From positions 824,145,003-824,209,002 of the forward strand of contig CM062819.1 of NCBI GenBank assembly GCA_031772625.1: a DNA stretch of 64,000 nt, in the 5' to 3' direction. Positions within the stretch are counted from its first letter, which is position 1; the number at the start of each line of letters is the position of its first letter. The notes below the pieces were generated by a model. That model worked only from the letters and a program-made list of their open reading frames with translations. It did not search any database and was not told where the DNA came from. A program made the position numbers and the translations under genes. Positions 9,589 to 20,935 of this stretch are shown one piece after another. The stretch is from Pinus tabuliformis (Eukaryota; Streptophyta; Pinopsida; Pinales; Pinaceae).

Positions 9589-11300
9589 ATGGATGGAGAT
9601 GATGGCAATGAAGAGTATCCTCTTGGACTTTCCATTCAAGATACTGATCTTAGTGTGTATAAGAAAACATCCCTCCATATTTCCTTCCCAACTTCCACGG
9701 TATGAGTTTATATGATCCGGAAGCTTTTCTCTTTGAATTTGAAATCCTTTGTAGATCTTATGGTTACGTACTAAACACTCAAAAGTTGAGATTGTTTCCG
9801 GCAACATTGAAAGATAGAGCTCTTAAATGGTTCATGAGTTTAGGGACTAATTCAATAAGATCATGGAATGATATTCAAAATTTATTTCTAGAAAAATATA
9901 AAGATCATTAGCCCCAAGGGATAGCTCAAATGGTCGAGTTCCCGTTGCTAAAGCACTTTCCCAGCTTGGGAGGTCATGGGGTCAAATCTCCTCGACGCCC
10001 TCGGGGTTAGGCCTATTAAGATTGGCCGACGGGCAGATCCCTTCGGGTGGATCTGCCCCGATATTTTCCCGTGGATGTAGCGGCCACTCAGTGACCGTGA
10101 ACCACAACTTAAAAAATAAAATATAAAGATCATTATCTTAAGGAAGAAAGCTTTAGAATGACTCAAAAAGAATATGTGAGCCTTTAAGATCTAATAGAGA
10201 GATTTATGTATAATGTTAAGAGGGAAAAATTGCATCATTTAGGATTTGAGACACCAAAATCCCTCTTACTTAGAACAATTAGAGATGAGTGGATTGATCT
10301 TCTTGATCTCATGAGTAAAGGTGATGTATGAAAATTATCATTTGAAGAAATTTGTGAAGCATGCAAGCGCATATCAAGAGGAAGGGCAAGAGTAAGTAAA
10401 TCAACATCAAGATCAATAAGTCAAGTTGAACTTGGAAATTTGTTTGATAACTTTAAAACAAAAATTATTAGCAATCTAAGCGAATAAGTAGAAATGTTAA
10501 AAATGCAAGATGAGCAAAAATAAGATGTTGACATTTGTGTTGTCCATGCATAATCACTTGCTATTAAATATTTCCCATCATTACCAAGGTTGAAGGAATT
10601 TTACCAAGAAGACAATGGAGAAAATTAATCACCAAAGCAACTCTTTTATGTAGCTCCAAGAGGACCATGCAGGCAACCTAGTAAATCTCGTATTATGCAA
10701 GAACCTAATTCACAATTTCAAGGTTATGAACATCCAACTCAAAGTAATTGGAACACACCCTTTCCTTGGAAACCTTGGTCATCTCAACCCCAAAATTAAT
10801 CTTGACAATAAGCTTGGCAAGGAACTTATGGGAGAAATCCACAATATCCTCAATAACCTCCATACCCAACTCCATTTTAAATCTACCATCCACCTCCACC
10901 ACAACCACAACCCCAACCACATCCATCTCAAAGATCCACTCCCACTCAACTACCTGTACCACCATTTCCAAACCCACACATGGATGTAGTTCAACCCATT
11001 TACAATGTTGAGGTACAACACTTCCAAACATATCCTCTTGATCTATTTGGTATTCATCTTAGCTCAGGAAGAGTATTACAAAAAAAGATATTATCTTGAT
11101 TCCATTGAAGGAAAACATTTTTAAAAAAAATCAAATGAGAAGACCAAAGAATTATGGGCTACACTTGATGAAGAGCAGACATCAAAATCAAAGATTGAGA
11201 AAGTTCCCTCATGTTTACCATCATATCCTCCATGTGTTCAAGAGAATAATCAACAAAAACAGAAATATTTGAATGTCATGGTAGAAGAATACATGAAGAA
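9589..11300 (+). pseudogene. Element E gag, interrupted by a SINE
   Basis: The reading begins MDGDDGNEEYPLGLSIQDTD and shifts frame to LPNFHGMSLYDPEAFLFEFE, LCRSYGYVLNTQKLRLFPAT and ALKWFMSLGTNSIRSWNDIQ. This is a clear retrotransposon gag (capsid) domain, with the DPEAFLFEFE and RLFPATL...ALKWF landmarks. After the SINE (9911-10117) it resumes with SFRMTQKEYVSL, LSFEEICEACKRISRGRARV and VELGNLFDNFK. Further on it has a Pro/His/Thr-rich tail with stops. Several stops and frameshifts make it non-functional. In life gag would form the particle, and the enzymes would have to come from an autonomous partner. Confidence 0.78.
9911..10117 (+). mobile_element. tRNA-derived SINE inside element E gag
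   Basis: This is a 207-bp unit bounded by an 18-bp perfect duplication aaaatataaagatcatta (9893-9910 and 10118-10135). It has an RNA polymerase III box A-like sequence tagctcaaatgg (9922-9933) and a degenerate box B-like sequence ggtcaaatctcc (9980-9991), about 46 bp apart. It is GC-rich against AT-rich flanks and ends in an A-rich tail. These are the marks of a tRNA-derived SINE moved by LINE machinery. I do not assign a named SINE family. Confidence 0.85.
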
Positions 11301-11507
11301 TGATCCAAATGTTTAAGCAAACCAAGGGTATCAAATATATAATCAAGTTTGGTTCCAGAAAATCAACAAGTTGCAGCAACACACTCTTATTCAACAATTC
11401 ATGGTCGTATCTCAATTAAAGTAGTTGGTCTCTCATATTCAGGTACATGTCAAAGCATATATTTTGAGCCTACACATGAGTTTATCAGTTATCTTGATGT
11501 GCACATG

Positions 11508-12375
11508 AGTTTTACTCCATAGCTTTTACATTTGATTAGGTTAGGCATTTGGTAGGTTAACTAGCTCACTACTTCTTTAATTTTCGGTTTTTAGAGTAGT
11601 AATTTACTACTATTTTTTAGCATGTATTAACAAGGATATTTTGGAGTGATTCCACTTGGAATGGAGTCCTAATACATCCTACTTAATAACAAAAAAAGAT
11701 CATCTCATTTGAATTTGATTTACTTTGGAATTAGGCAAGTTATCTCCTCTTGTAGCAAAACAGGGCCTCTTGTAGCACGTGTAAACTTGACCATATTTTC
11801 TCCAAAAGTTTGGTTTTTGTCTCTTAGGTTTGAATAATGACCCCTGGGCTCTACATCCATGATTGGGGAAGAATAAACACCATTTAGGACTTGCCTTTTT
11901 ACAAAGTAGAATAGGCGTATTTAATTGAATTTATGTTCTTAGGATTTCAATTACAAAATGTTGTTCTTGCATAGGATTAGTTTATTTTCAAGGCAACTTT
12001 TCACATTCTGCAATTATACTAATGATTCACATTGTTTCAAGTAGCACAACGTTTCCATTTTGCAAATAAACAAGTGCTTTTTTATTACTGTAAATAGCAT
12101 AACCTTTACCTTCTTGCAATTAGGACTAGTGTTTACATTTGAGCAAGTAGTATTTCCATTTCTTGCAAATAGAGTAACATTTCCATTTCTGTAATTATTT
12201 TAGGCTTTGATCACATGACATTCACTTCACTACATCAGATCAACGAAAGAAGAACACATTGTATGTTGCACATATAGTGTCGATACCTCTTAATTTTGTA
12301 CAAACCCCAAGTTGATAATTTAAGTTGGTAGCCTTGGAAGTTGCAACATTCTTGTTGCAATACTAAGGTTCATAA
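11508..12375 (+). repeat. Element E 3' LTR (5'-truncated)
   Basis: This is the diverged counterpart of 8410-9300. It lacks any match to the part of the 5' LTR left of about 8410, so it is truncated or the internal boundary was deleted. It ends near ..aaggttcata. Confidence 0.7.
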
Positions 12376-13440
12376 ATAACTCTCGCATTTCCCCTTTACA
12401 AATAAAGCAGAAAGGCAGCAAGAGATGTGGAGAATGGAATACAAGAGTAAGGATATGTGCATTTCAAACCTATGTAACCAAGATATGAACCTTAGCAGGC
12501 TAAAAAGAACCTCAAAAGTAATGTTCCCATTAGGACTCAGCCAATGAAATTATGGAAGGAAAAGGAGCACATTCTACTAAGGGAGAATAGATCCTCTATT
12601 TCTCTTCAATAAAGAAGAATGGACTCAAGAGAGGTCGAATAAGTCAGATGCAAGCAACCAGGAAAGGATAATCATAGAGGTGCATCTGAACTTTGGAGGT
12701 ATGGTCGAGTCCCCTTGCTGATTACAGTGATGAATTTGTTTATTTCAAATGTATCAGCATCGCAAAGAGACAAGAGAGTACAATCATTTTGGTTTTAGAG
12801 GGACTTCACAACACATTATGTTGTGAGAAAAGGATGAGATGCAACAAAGCTGTGGAATGACAAGAGGCCCAAAGTTAAGTTAGGTCCACATGATCAGTCC
12901 CCACGCAGAAGCAAGGAAGCAGATGTTAGAGATCAAAGAGCATTGGCTCAGGGGGAGCTGCTTTAGTAGCAGTAGCAGTAGCAGGCAACAATCGATAGTC
13001 TCAATAAGAGTGATTGTTGAGGAAATGAAAGGTTTGCATCTTGGGTGAAATACCCTTATTTCATTTAAGATTGTGAATTTTATTATGCCTAATAGTCTTG
13101 TGTTAATGAACATAATTAGTTCAAGTTGTACATGTCCCTTAGCCTTCAATTGGGATTGTTGTGTCAATTGGCGGTCTTTGATTCATGTGGGGAAACCTAT
13201 TATTGAAAATAGACATTTCTTCTTGAGAAGGAGTCTTGGAAGTTTGCCTGGTACAATATCTTATGCATATCAATTTCTTAGTGCAATTCGTATCATTAAG
13301 CAAAAGTCTATATTTGTACAAGTTTGATCTCCGGGGAAAAAGTTTTCAAATGCTCAGGAGAAGTGAGCACAACGAATGAAGCAGTAGCAACAGTGAAGAT
13401 TAAACCCAAATGCATCACTAATGGTTTTTATTTGCATGCA
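12376..13440. other. No recognised gene between element E and LINE B
   Basis: An 84-codon open frame at 13073-13327 shows no domain that I recognise and has no supporting context. Nothing else is supported here. Confidence 0.3.
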
Positions 13441-13456
13441 ACAACAATACCATGTG
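13441..13456. repeat. LINE B left target-site duplication
   Basis: acaacaataccatgtg is repeated exactly at 18809-18824, immediately after the LINE B A-rich tail. Confidence 0.92.
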
Positions 13457-13589
13457 GGCTTTGAGGGAGGCGGAGGCGCGGTAGTCACTGAGGGCGAACA
13501 AGGCAGAACTAGGGTTTAGTGCAGGGTAAAAATCCTCGGTTAGTGGTCAATGGTGGGGTGTTTAAACCATGAACTGTGTTTTCATGGGT

Positions 13590-14100
13590 GCACCGGGTGG
13601 GTCTTCACCTTTCTCATATAACGTTGTAACTGTTAAAGGGTTGTTTTGGTGGGCAACAATTTGGAGACCCAGAACTTCAGGCTTCCTTGACGTGGAAATT
13701 GTAAGGTGATAGATATTGGACTATGATGGAATTCCCTTTCGTTGTAGGAGGTGCCATGAGGTCAATCACCTATACAAAGACTGCCCACTAATAACTAGGA
13801 AACAGCTAGAACCCCCGCGAAGCTATGTTTCAGCAAGCACGCAGACAATCGCAGAGGCAGCAACATCTCCGGTTGTACACACAAGGGATCCCCAGCCGAG
13901 CCAAAGAGGAGATGAGGCGATGGCACACTAGACAAACTGTTGGACCCTTGAGGCACCAGTCACCCATTCATGAGCAAGGGGCACTGATTCATTTTCGGGT
14001 ACTCTTACTCCCTCTCCTCTTTCTATTCAAAAATTATTGATATCTGAAAATGCATTATCATCTCTTGTTGTTTCGGGTTTGGGTATTAGGGCTAGTAATT
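13590..14100 (+). pseudogene. LINE B ORF1 remnant (internally deleted)
   Basis: A segment starting near MGAPGGSSPFSYNVVTVKG is followed within about 100 bp by LDYDGIPFRCRRCHEVNHLY and KDC. The zinc knuckle (13743-13784) fits C-x2-C-x4-H-x4-C. In LINEs A and C a DUF4283 domain of about 150 residues precedes that point, so it has been deleted here, along with any ubiquitin-like domain. A Pro/Ser-rich tail with stops follows. Confidence 0.7.
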
Positions 14101-14424
14101 TGTGTTTTATTAATTGTCCTGTGGTAGCTGCTCCCCTCACTCTTCTTCGACCTTACAATTGGACGCTCTCCATATTGCCTCCAGGGAAGGCTCGAGCTCT
14201 AGTGGCTCTCACAGATATAATATGAGATCGTTACCCCATTCCTGAACCCTATCTTCTCGACTTGGAGAGGACCCTATACCGTCCAAAACCCTCAAACTAC
14301 TTAGGGGTAGACAATCGCATTTATCCAAAGCCATCAGACGGGAGAGTATTGAGGTGGCGATGGGCATTCAAACTCCTATTGATTGGGCTCTTAAAGCAAA
14401 AGGAAACCTTGACAAGGTTACCCC

Positions 14425-17400
14425 ATGAAATGCCTCTCCTTTAATTGCAAGGGTTTGGCCAGTCCGAATAAGAAACTGGCTCTTAAGAGGTTGATTGGAT
14501 CGGAGAGGATTGATGTAATATTACTACAGGAGACTCTAGGTGATGGGATCTCCATTAACAAAATCTTGTTGAAGATGCTCCCGGATTGGGATTTCCACTC
14601 ATTGGATGTAAGAGGGAGATCTGGGGGTTGCGTGTTGGGTTTCAATAACAAGACTATCAAGGTAGTCAACATTTAGGGGGGTGAAGGATTTCTGGGGGCT
14701 GACCTCAAAGCCACTGATATCAATGTGCCCCTAAGACTAATTAATATCTATGGACCATGCCACAACAGGGAGGCTTATTGGGACAAGCTGCTGGGGCAGA
14801 TTTCATGCAGGTGGACAATTTGATCATTGGAGGTGACCTAAATTTCTCTTTAGGGCTTGCAGAATCCTAGGGAAATAGGGCACAAACTGACCCCTTGACA
14901 GCCTATTTTGAACTTTTGATGGATTCCAATAATCTCATGAACATAGACTCGGCCAAGATTCTGCCGACTTGGAGGAACAAAAGAACAAGAGAGGATGCTC
15001 TGGCTAGAAGACTAGACCGATTCTTGATTAAAGCTCCTCTGCTGGCTAGTTTGGACCGTATTCGTCAATGGGTGGGATCAGGGGTATATCCGACCACTCC
15101 CCAATTTTTATGGAGATTATGGACTCCAACCATAAACCAAGCTCCCCTTTCAAATTTAACGCTACTTGGCTTGTTGAAGTTGATTACCATAAATTGGTAA
15201 TGGAGTCCTAGACACATTGTGGTCTAGACAATAGCAACTCACTGGTAGAGGTGATTGCATGCAACTTGGCTCGCATAAAATCCAAAACCATTAATTGGGC
15301 CAAAGAAAAGAAGTAAAAGGATGAGGCCACCTTACTGAGGATTGAATTTGTCATCGAGAAAATGGAAAATTCATGGATTACGAGCTACATAAATAATGAA
15401 TCAAAGGATCATTTGATCAAGTTGGAAACTGAAAATATCTCCCTCCTGAGATAGAAAGAGGAGACATGGCATTTAAAGAGTAGAGCAATATGGTTAAAGG
15501 CTGGGGATGAGAACTCAAAATTATTCCAACAATATGCTAGGGGGAGGAAAATTATTAACACTATCTAGTCTTTGCGGGATTAGACTGGCAGGGAGGCCAA
15601 CACTTTCAACCAACTTGTAGATATGGGCATCAGACATTTCTCGCATATCTTCAAAGTGCCTAGGGAAGCCTCCATAGCTGAGATATTCCGCATTTCTGAA
15701 GTTTTTCCTAGGTTTGTAGAGGTTGAAGATGCAGAGACCCTAAGTGAACCAGTGATGTTGGGGGAAATAGAAGTTGTCCTGAAATGGTTCAAAAGAGACA
15801 AGAGTTTGGGGTCAGATGGGTGGCCTATGGAATTCTACCTCACTTTTTTTTAAACCATTGGGCCAGACCTCCTATTGGCTATTGAGAATTGCAGACTTTC
15901 TGGCCAGATGTATGAAGGTTTCAACTTGACCTTTCTCACCATCATCCCCAAAGTTGATAACCCTCTATCCTTTAATGACTATCGACCCATTTCCCTTTGT
16001 AATTGTATATACAAAATTATCTCTAAAATTATTGTTATGTGCGTCAAACCCTTCTTATCCAAGATGATTTCTAAGGAACAATTCGCTTTCCTTAACTAGC
16101 GCCAGATTCATGAAGCCATAGGGACCACTCAGGAAGGACTCCACTCGATCAAAAAAAAAAAAACAACAAGAGTATCATCCTCAAAATTGATCTATCAAAA
16201 GCCTTTGATCGTGCAAGTTGGTCTTATCTTCAGCTTATCCTTACTCATATCGGTTTTCCTCACTTGTTCATAAAATGGATCATGTGTTGTTTCACTATTG
16301 CATCCTATAGCATTCTCATCAATGGGGTTGCATCAGGTTTTTTCCATGCTGAACGTGGTCTGAGACAGGGATGCCCTTTATCCCCATTGTTATTTCTTTT
16401 GATCATGGAGGGATTAAGTAGATTGTTAATTAAAGCTTGTGCAGAAGGGTCTCTGGGAGGTGTAATGATATCTGATGTGTCTTATCTCTCACATCTATTG
16501 TTTGTAGATGATGTTCTTATTTTTTTAAATGGATCATTCCGTGATACCACTTGTTTCAAGAAAATACTATCCCTGTTTTGTAAAGCTACAGGTATGGAGC
16601 CCAACTTCAACAAATCCACCATCATATTGGTGTCTTGCCTACAAAATGAGGAAAGACATGCATTACAACAATTTGAATTTGTTAGACAAGAGTTGGATAC
16701 GAATCTCAAATACCTTGGATTTAGGCTCAAGCCAAATGGATACCGTATTGTTGATTGATCATGGATCATTGCAAAAATTAAAGGTCGTATAAACATATGG
16801 CAACAACGATGGCTTTCCAAATCCAGAAGACTCACCTTGATCAAATATGTGTTGGAGGCCATCCCGGTATATTGCATGACACTTGTCTGGATACCAAAAG
16901 GCATTATCAACTAGATACAACGAATATGTTGTCGTTTCCTATAGCGAGGGAAAAAAGTGTGGAGGAATTTTTCTTGGGACAGGATTGGGAAACCTAGAAA
17001 ATGGGGTGGTTGGGGTATAAAGGATCTACATTTTTTTGAAAAGGCAATGGTTGCCGAGATGGGATGGAAATTTATCAAATCGCAAAGCCTTTGGAAAGAG
17101 GTGGTCTACTATAAATATATACACCCCCTATCATTCAATGAGTGGATTCGTGGGCCATCATAGGGAATATCTGGTGCATCAATCATATGGAAGGCTATCT
17201 CGCTGTCGATAAGTATCATCAAGGATGGACTGGCATGGCGAATCAAGAATGGAGTGCAAGTACGACTGGGTACTGATGCCTGGTCTGGATGTGGGAACGC
17301 ACACATACTACCACTGGCATTACGACAATTTCTTTCAACAACTGGCATCACCCATCTCACACACATCACTGATGACAGACATCCAAACTGGACATCACAG

Positions 17401-18489
17401 AAATGGTTGGACACTCTGGACCTTGGCATCCCAGGTAGATGGAGAGGGGTATGGAATAGATTTATCGGTGCATTGGAGGAAGCAAATATCAGAATTACTC
17501 CACAAGAAGATGAAATCATATGGGAAACTACACCTCATGGCCAATATACACCAAAGGAAGGGTATGCTGCTCTTATGAATGCTCAGGTCCTTGTCGATGT
17601 AAGCCGGTGGTGGCGCTCACTATGGAAACTAAAGGCACCTCACAAAACTCAGTTATTTATGTGGTGTATACTATCGAATAAAGTACTCACGGAGGCCAAC
17701 CTTATGTGACGTTCCTTTCATGGTCTCTCCAGATGTTGCCTCTGTAAGGAAAGCTTAAAGGATATTGATCACTTATTCCTTCACTGCCCGGTTGATGGCC
17801 AAGTGTTTACTCATATTACAACCACCCTTAACATTACACAAATATGGGAAGGTCCACACATAACGGATGCCTAGCAATGTGGGTGGAATGAGACAGCCTC
17901 TCAAAAAGTCAGAAACCTCCCTCTGATTGTTTGCTGGAGTATCTGGTTGACCAGGAATGGTAGTATTTTCCAGGATGCTCCGACTCATTGGCCAGCCACT
18001 TGCAATTATATCGTTGCCATCTATAACTTGATTCTTGAAGACCCTGACCACCAACATGCTTGGGTCATCATTCCAGAAGTAATAGACAAGAGCATTCCAT
18101 GGGATTTCTTCGATGGGTCGGCTCAGGCTGCAGGCTGTCGGGGGGGGGGGGGTGTTGTACTTCATATAAATGAACTTCACTTCTTCAAGATCCAAGTGGG
18201 TTTAGGGAGAGGCACCAATAACTATGCGAAACTTAACTGCCTAAGATACCTTCTTATATTTGCACTGGAACAAAACTGCCACAGGATACAGATCTTTGGG
18301 GACTCACAGCTTGTTATAAACTGGATCAACTATGCATATCATTGTCACTTGCACACACTCAGGGGATTACTAGATGAAGTCATCACTCTAAAATCACATT
18401 TTGATTTTATTGTATGCTCTCATATATACAGGGAAAGGAATGCGGTCGCTGATTTTCTATCCAAAGAGGTCGCAGGGGGCAGTGGTTGA
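14425..18489 (+). pseudogene. LINE B ORF2: endonuclease, reverse transcriptase, RNase H
   Basis: The apurinic-type endonuclease starts MKCLSFNCKGLASPNKK with VILLQETLGDG (14425-15200). The RT covers about 15770-16760: YRPISLCNCIYKIISK, LKIDLSKAFDRASW (about 16170-16215), GLRQGCPLSPLLF and FVDD (16501-16512), so the catalytic aspartates are kept. A zinc-binding segment follows (WKLKAPHKTQLFMW ... CCLCKESLKDIDHLFLHC, about 17625-17790). The RNase H domain (18100-18487) has FFDG, GDSQLV and RNAVADFL, but NYAKLNCL carries Lys where the catalytic Glu (AEL) belongs. At least five frameshifts or stops break the frame. The protein nicked target DNA and copied LINE RNA by target-primed reverse transcription. 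Confidence 0.92.
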
Positions 18490-18808
18490 TACAGGAATTC
18501 AAAGATCGAGTATTCTACTAGTTTTTTCATCGACCATTCATCGAGATTCATCGAAATATTTCGGAATGATCTTCGTAAATATCATTCGGCATTTTTTATT
18601 TTTGTTCAGTTTTTTGTTCACAGGATGGTTATGCATTTAACTTTTTTTATGTAAATATTATGTTTCTATTGTAAATATTGAACTATGATGCTATATTGAT
18701 CTGAATGATTTTTCCATTTACTAGTGACTGTATCACATACATGTTGAGGATACAACATGTAGTTTTCTTATAATTAATGAAAATTGTGATTTTTCATTGG
18801 GAAAAAAA

Positions 18809-18824
18809 CAACAATACCATGTGC
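18809..18824. repeat. LINE B right target-site duplication
   Basis: Exact second copy of acaacaataccatgtg (see 13441-13456). Confidence 0.92.
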
Positions 18825-20030
18825 AATTTTAATTTGTATCAATTCCTTTTAATAGGTACAAAAGATGCATTGGCATGAAGAGTGTTTCAACCAGTAGCCA
18901 TAAGGTGTCAAGAACTCGAGGATTATTAAAAATGAGGTAGTATATGTTTAGGGGGAGCATATCCCACATGTCTAGTCCATATAGCAACAACGACTACATA
19001 AAGGTGTCTCTACCCATAAGGTTTGTAGTTAATCTTGGGTTACAGACTTCAAGTGCCCCATCATGAATATATCAACCCTTGAAGAGAAGCCTGCATAGTA
19101 GAATGCACATGAACAACTTGACCCTCAATCATTTATCGAAAGAGGGAGAAGAAGCAACTTGTATCCCTTTGCCATTAACGTCAAAGGGTGAGAGTAAGTT
19201 GTGATGGCATATGCAGAGGAGAGAAAGCCATTGGTGGCTCATGAAAGGAGAAGTGTGGAAGCAACTTGAGGATTTCCATTAATGTCGAGAAGTGATGAAG
19301 TGTTGTCATCAATGCCAAAGGGGGATATAGTTGGACAATTGGCATTATCTGGATGGCCAATGGCAGCAAGTGTGTTGGCATTGATGTCAACCAGAATAGC
19401 ATTGATGTTGCTGGAAACTGGTCTGTTGGAATTGAGGTTAACTAGGTTAGTATTGATGTCCATTGGGCCAATGTTGATGTGGACAATGTGTCAAACTCGG
19501 GGGGAGTCCTGTGGTTGTTGTAGTATTTAGTAAAGAATCATCATAGTAGTAAGCTTATTGAAGAAGCTATAATAATATGACTATGATGGTTAGAGTCCCA
19601 GGCCTTAAAGTCATTTTTTCCTTAGCAATTCAACTCATATGCTCTTGGAAATGGCATAGTTGGATTGTTCTTGGAAACATCTTTCTAATTATTTATTGAA
19701 GTCTGTAAATGGCCTCCCAGAATAGGAGTTATATCTAGTCAAAGTTGAAGTGCTCCAAAGTCAAAATTGCAGATCTGAAAGTGGTTGGAGGACCAATTTG
19801 GGAAATTTAGTTTGCCGATGTTTGTCAAATGCGGTGGAATATTTGGCAAAGCAACTAACCGAGGATCACGTGAATGTGGCCTAACATCGTTGTAGTAGGG
19901 AGCATTCTTATTGGCCTACAAGTGGATCCATCAAACAACTCATCCTAACGGAAGTACCCCAGACTGTTCAAATAAGGCGCGAAGGTGAAGGCTAAGATGG
20001 AAGTTGTTATCACCAAAAAAATGACCACCT
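18825..20030. other. No gene; repeated ttgatgtc/ggcattgatg phrases
   Basis: Between 19270 and 19490 the words cattgatgtc and variants recur several times in a TG-rich stretch. Short open frames on both strands come from this repetition. No gene is recognised. Confidence 0.35.
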
Positions 20031-20935
20031 AGCCATTTCTAACTATGTGGATCAAAATACACCATGTAGATTTAATTTTACCATAGTAAAATCACTTTCA
20101 ATGGAAAATAATTTAATAAACCACTTTTATTAAATTATTTTTTATTTAAATAAAAAATCCCATGAGAATAATTAGATAAATCATTATTTATTTAATTTTC
20201 TTTCGAAATAATTATTAAATCTTTATTTAAATAATTATTCGTTGTCACATTTGACTAAATCCCTTAGGAATATTTAAATAAATCTTTATCTATTTAATTT
20301 TCCTTATTTATTTATGTTATTAGAATAATTATTAAATCACTATTTAATAATTATTTTGATTTCAAACCATTCTTAATTCTCGCGAAGTAATAAATAAATC
20401 AATTTTATTTGATAATTATTTCTAAATAAAGATATTTAACCATTTTAAATATTTTTTCCCTCTCCAATAAATATAATAAAGTATTCCAATAGTTAAATCT
20501 TGATTTGGTTAATATTATTTTATTATTCTCCATTTTCAAGATTAAATTCATACTTTGTTATAAATAGGAGGGTTTTTCATTCATTCTTCACCATGATCAT
20601 AATCATCCTCACCATTATCGTCTTTTTTCTTTTGAGCTCCCACTTTGAGTTCTCTATATCTTGTTTGGGTTTTTCACCTATTGAGAGAGAAGATCATTTT
20701 CTGAAGCATCAAGGATATCAAAGGACCCATCCCATGGATGGGAACTCACAGACCCATCCGTACATCTCCTTCACTAGGTGTTTTTAATAAAATATTTGTT
20801 CAAATTAAAGTCTTTCCATTTGGGTTATTGCATTGGATATTTTTGTTGTTGCTTTCTATTCTAGATCGTCTATACTTTTGTTACAGGTTTCCATCTTTAT
20901 TGCAGATTTAAATCGCAAGCAGCCATCAACTTGTT
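20031..20935 (+). other. AT-rich tract and LTR-like promoter remnant
   Basis: The stretch 20090-20500 is a very AT-rich (aattattt)n-like low-complexity sequence. It is followed by a TATA box in ttataaataggag (about 20559-20571) and then a leader-like region. This is the layout of a plant LTR U3-R-U5, but no partner repeat was found. The 95-codon open frame at 20500-20787 overlaps it and looks meaningless. Confidence 0.35.

Larger units (their letters stand above)
7397..12375 (+). mobile_element. Element E: gag-only (non-autonomous) LTR retrotransposon
   Basis: Direct repeats at about 8410-9300 and 11508-12375 act as LTRs. The first is followed by a tRNA-Asp-type primer binding site, and between them lies only a gag reading frame with no protease, RT or integrase. 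That matches the non-autonomous gag-only class (TR-GAG). The 5' LTR probably begins further left, perhaps near 7397 (tgggcctc), but the 3' LTR lacks that part, so it is truncated or rearranged and no TSD could be confirmed. A SINE sits inside gag. Confidence 0.7.
13457..18808 (+). mobile_element. LINE B: near full-length plant L1-type LINE
   Basis: This is a 5.35-kb non-LTR retrotransposon bounded by a 16-bp TSD. It has a shortened ORF1, then ORF2 with endonuclease, RT, zinc-finger and RNase H parts, and a roughly 320-bp 3' UTR ending in a short A tail. The 3' tail phrase at 18751-18770 matches the tail of LINE A, so A and B are related. Frameshifts and stops throughout make it inactive. Confidence 0.92.

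Noticed and set aside
12690-12720. ggtcgagtcccc.ttgct resembles part of the SINE at 9911.
   Set aside because: Only about 15 bp match, with no box B, tail or TSD.
13073-13327. 84-codon open frame, considered as an organelle-derived or small host gene.
   Set aside because: No recognisable motif on either strand and no flanking homology; length is within chance expectation.
18139-18153. Long G run in the LINE B RNase H, considered as a functional G-rich element.
   Set aside because: It falls where the Gly-rich segment of RNase H is expected, so it is most simply coding Gly codons or homopolymer slippage.
20500-20787. 95-codon open frame as a possible small gene.
   Set aside because: It overlaps a TATA box and LTR-like leader, has no domain, and its composition follows the local T-rich sequence.
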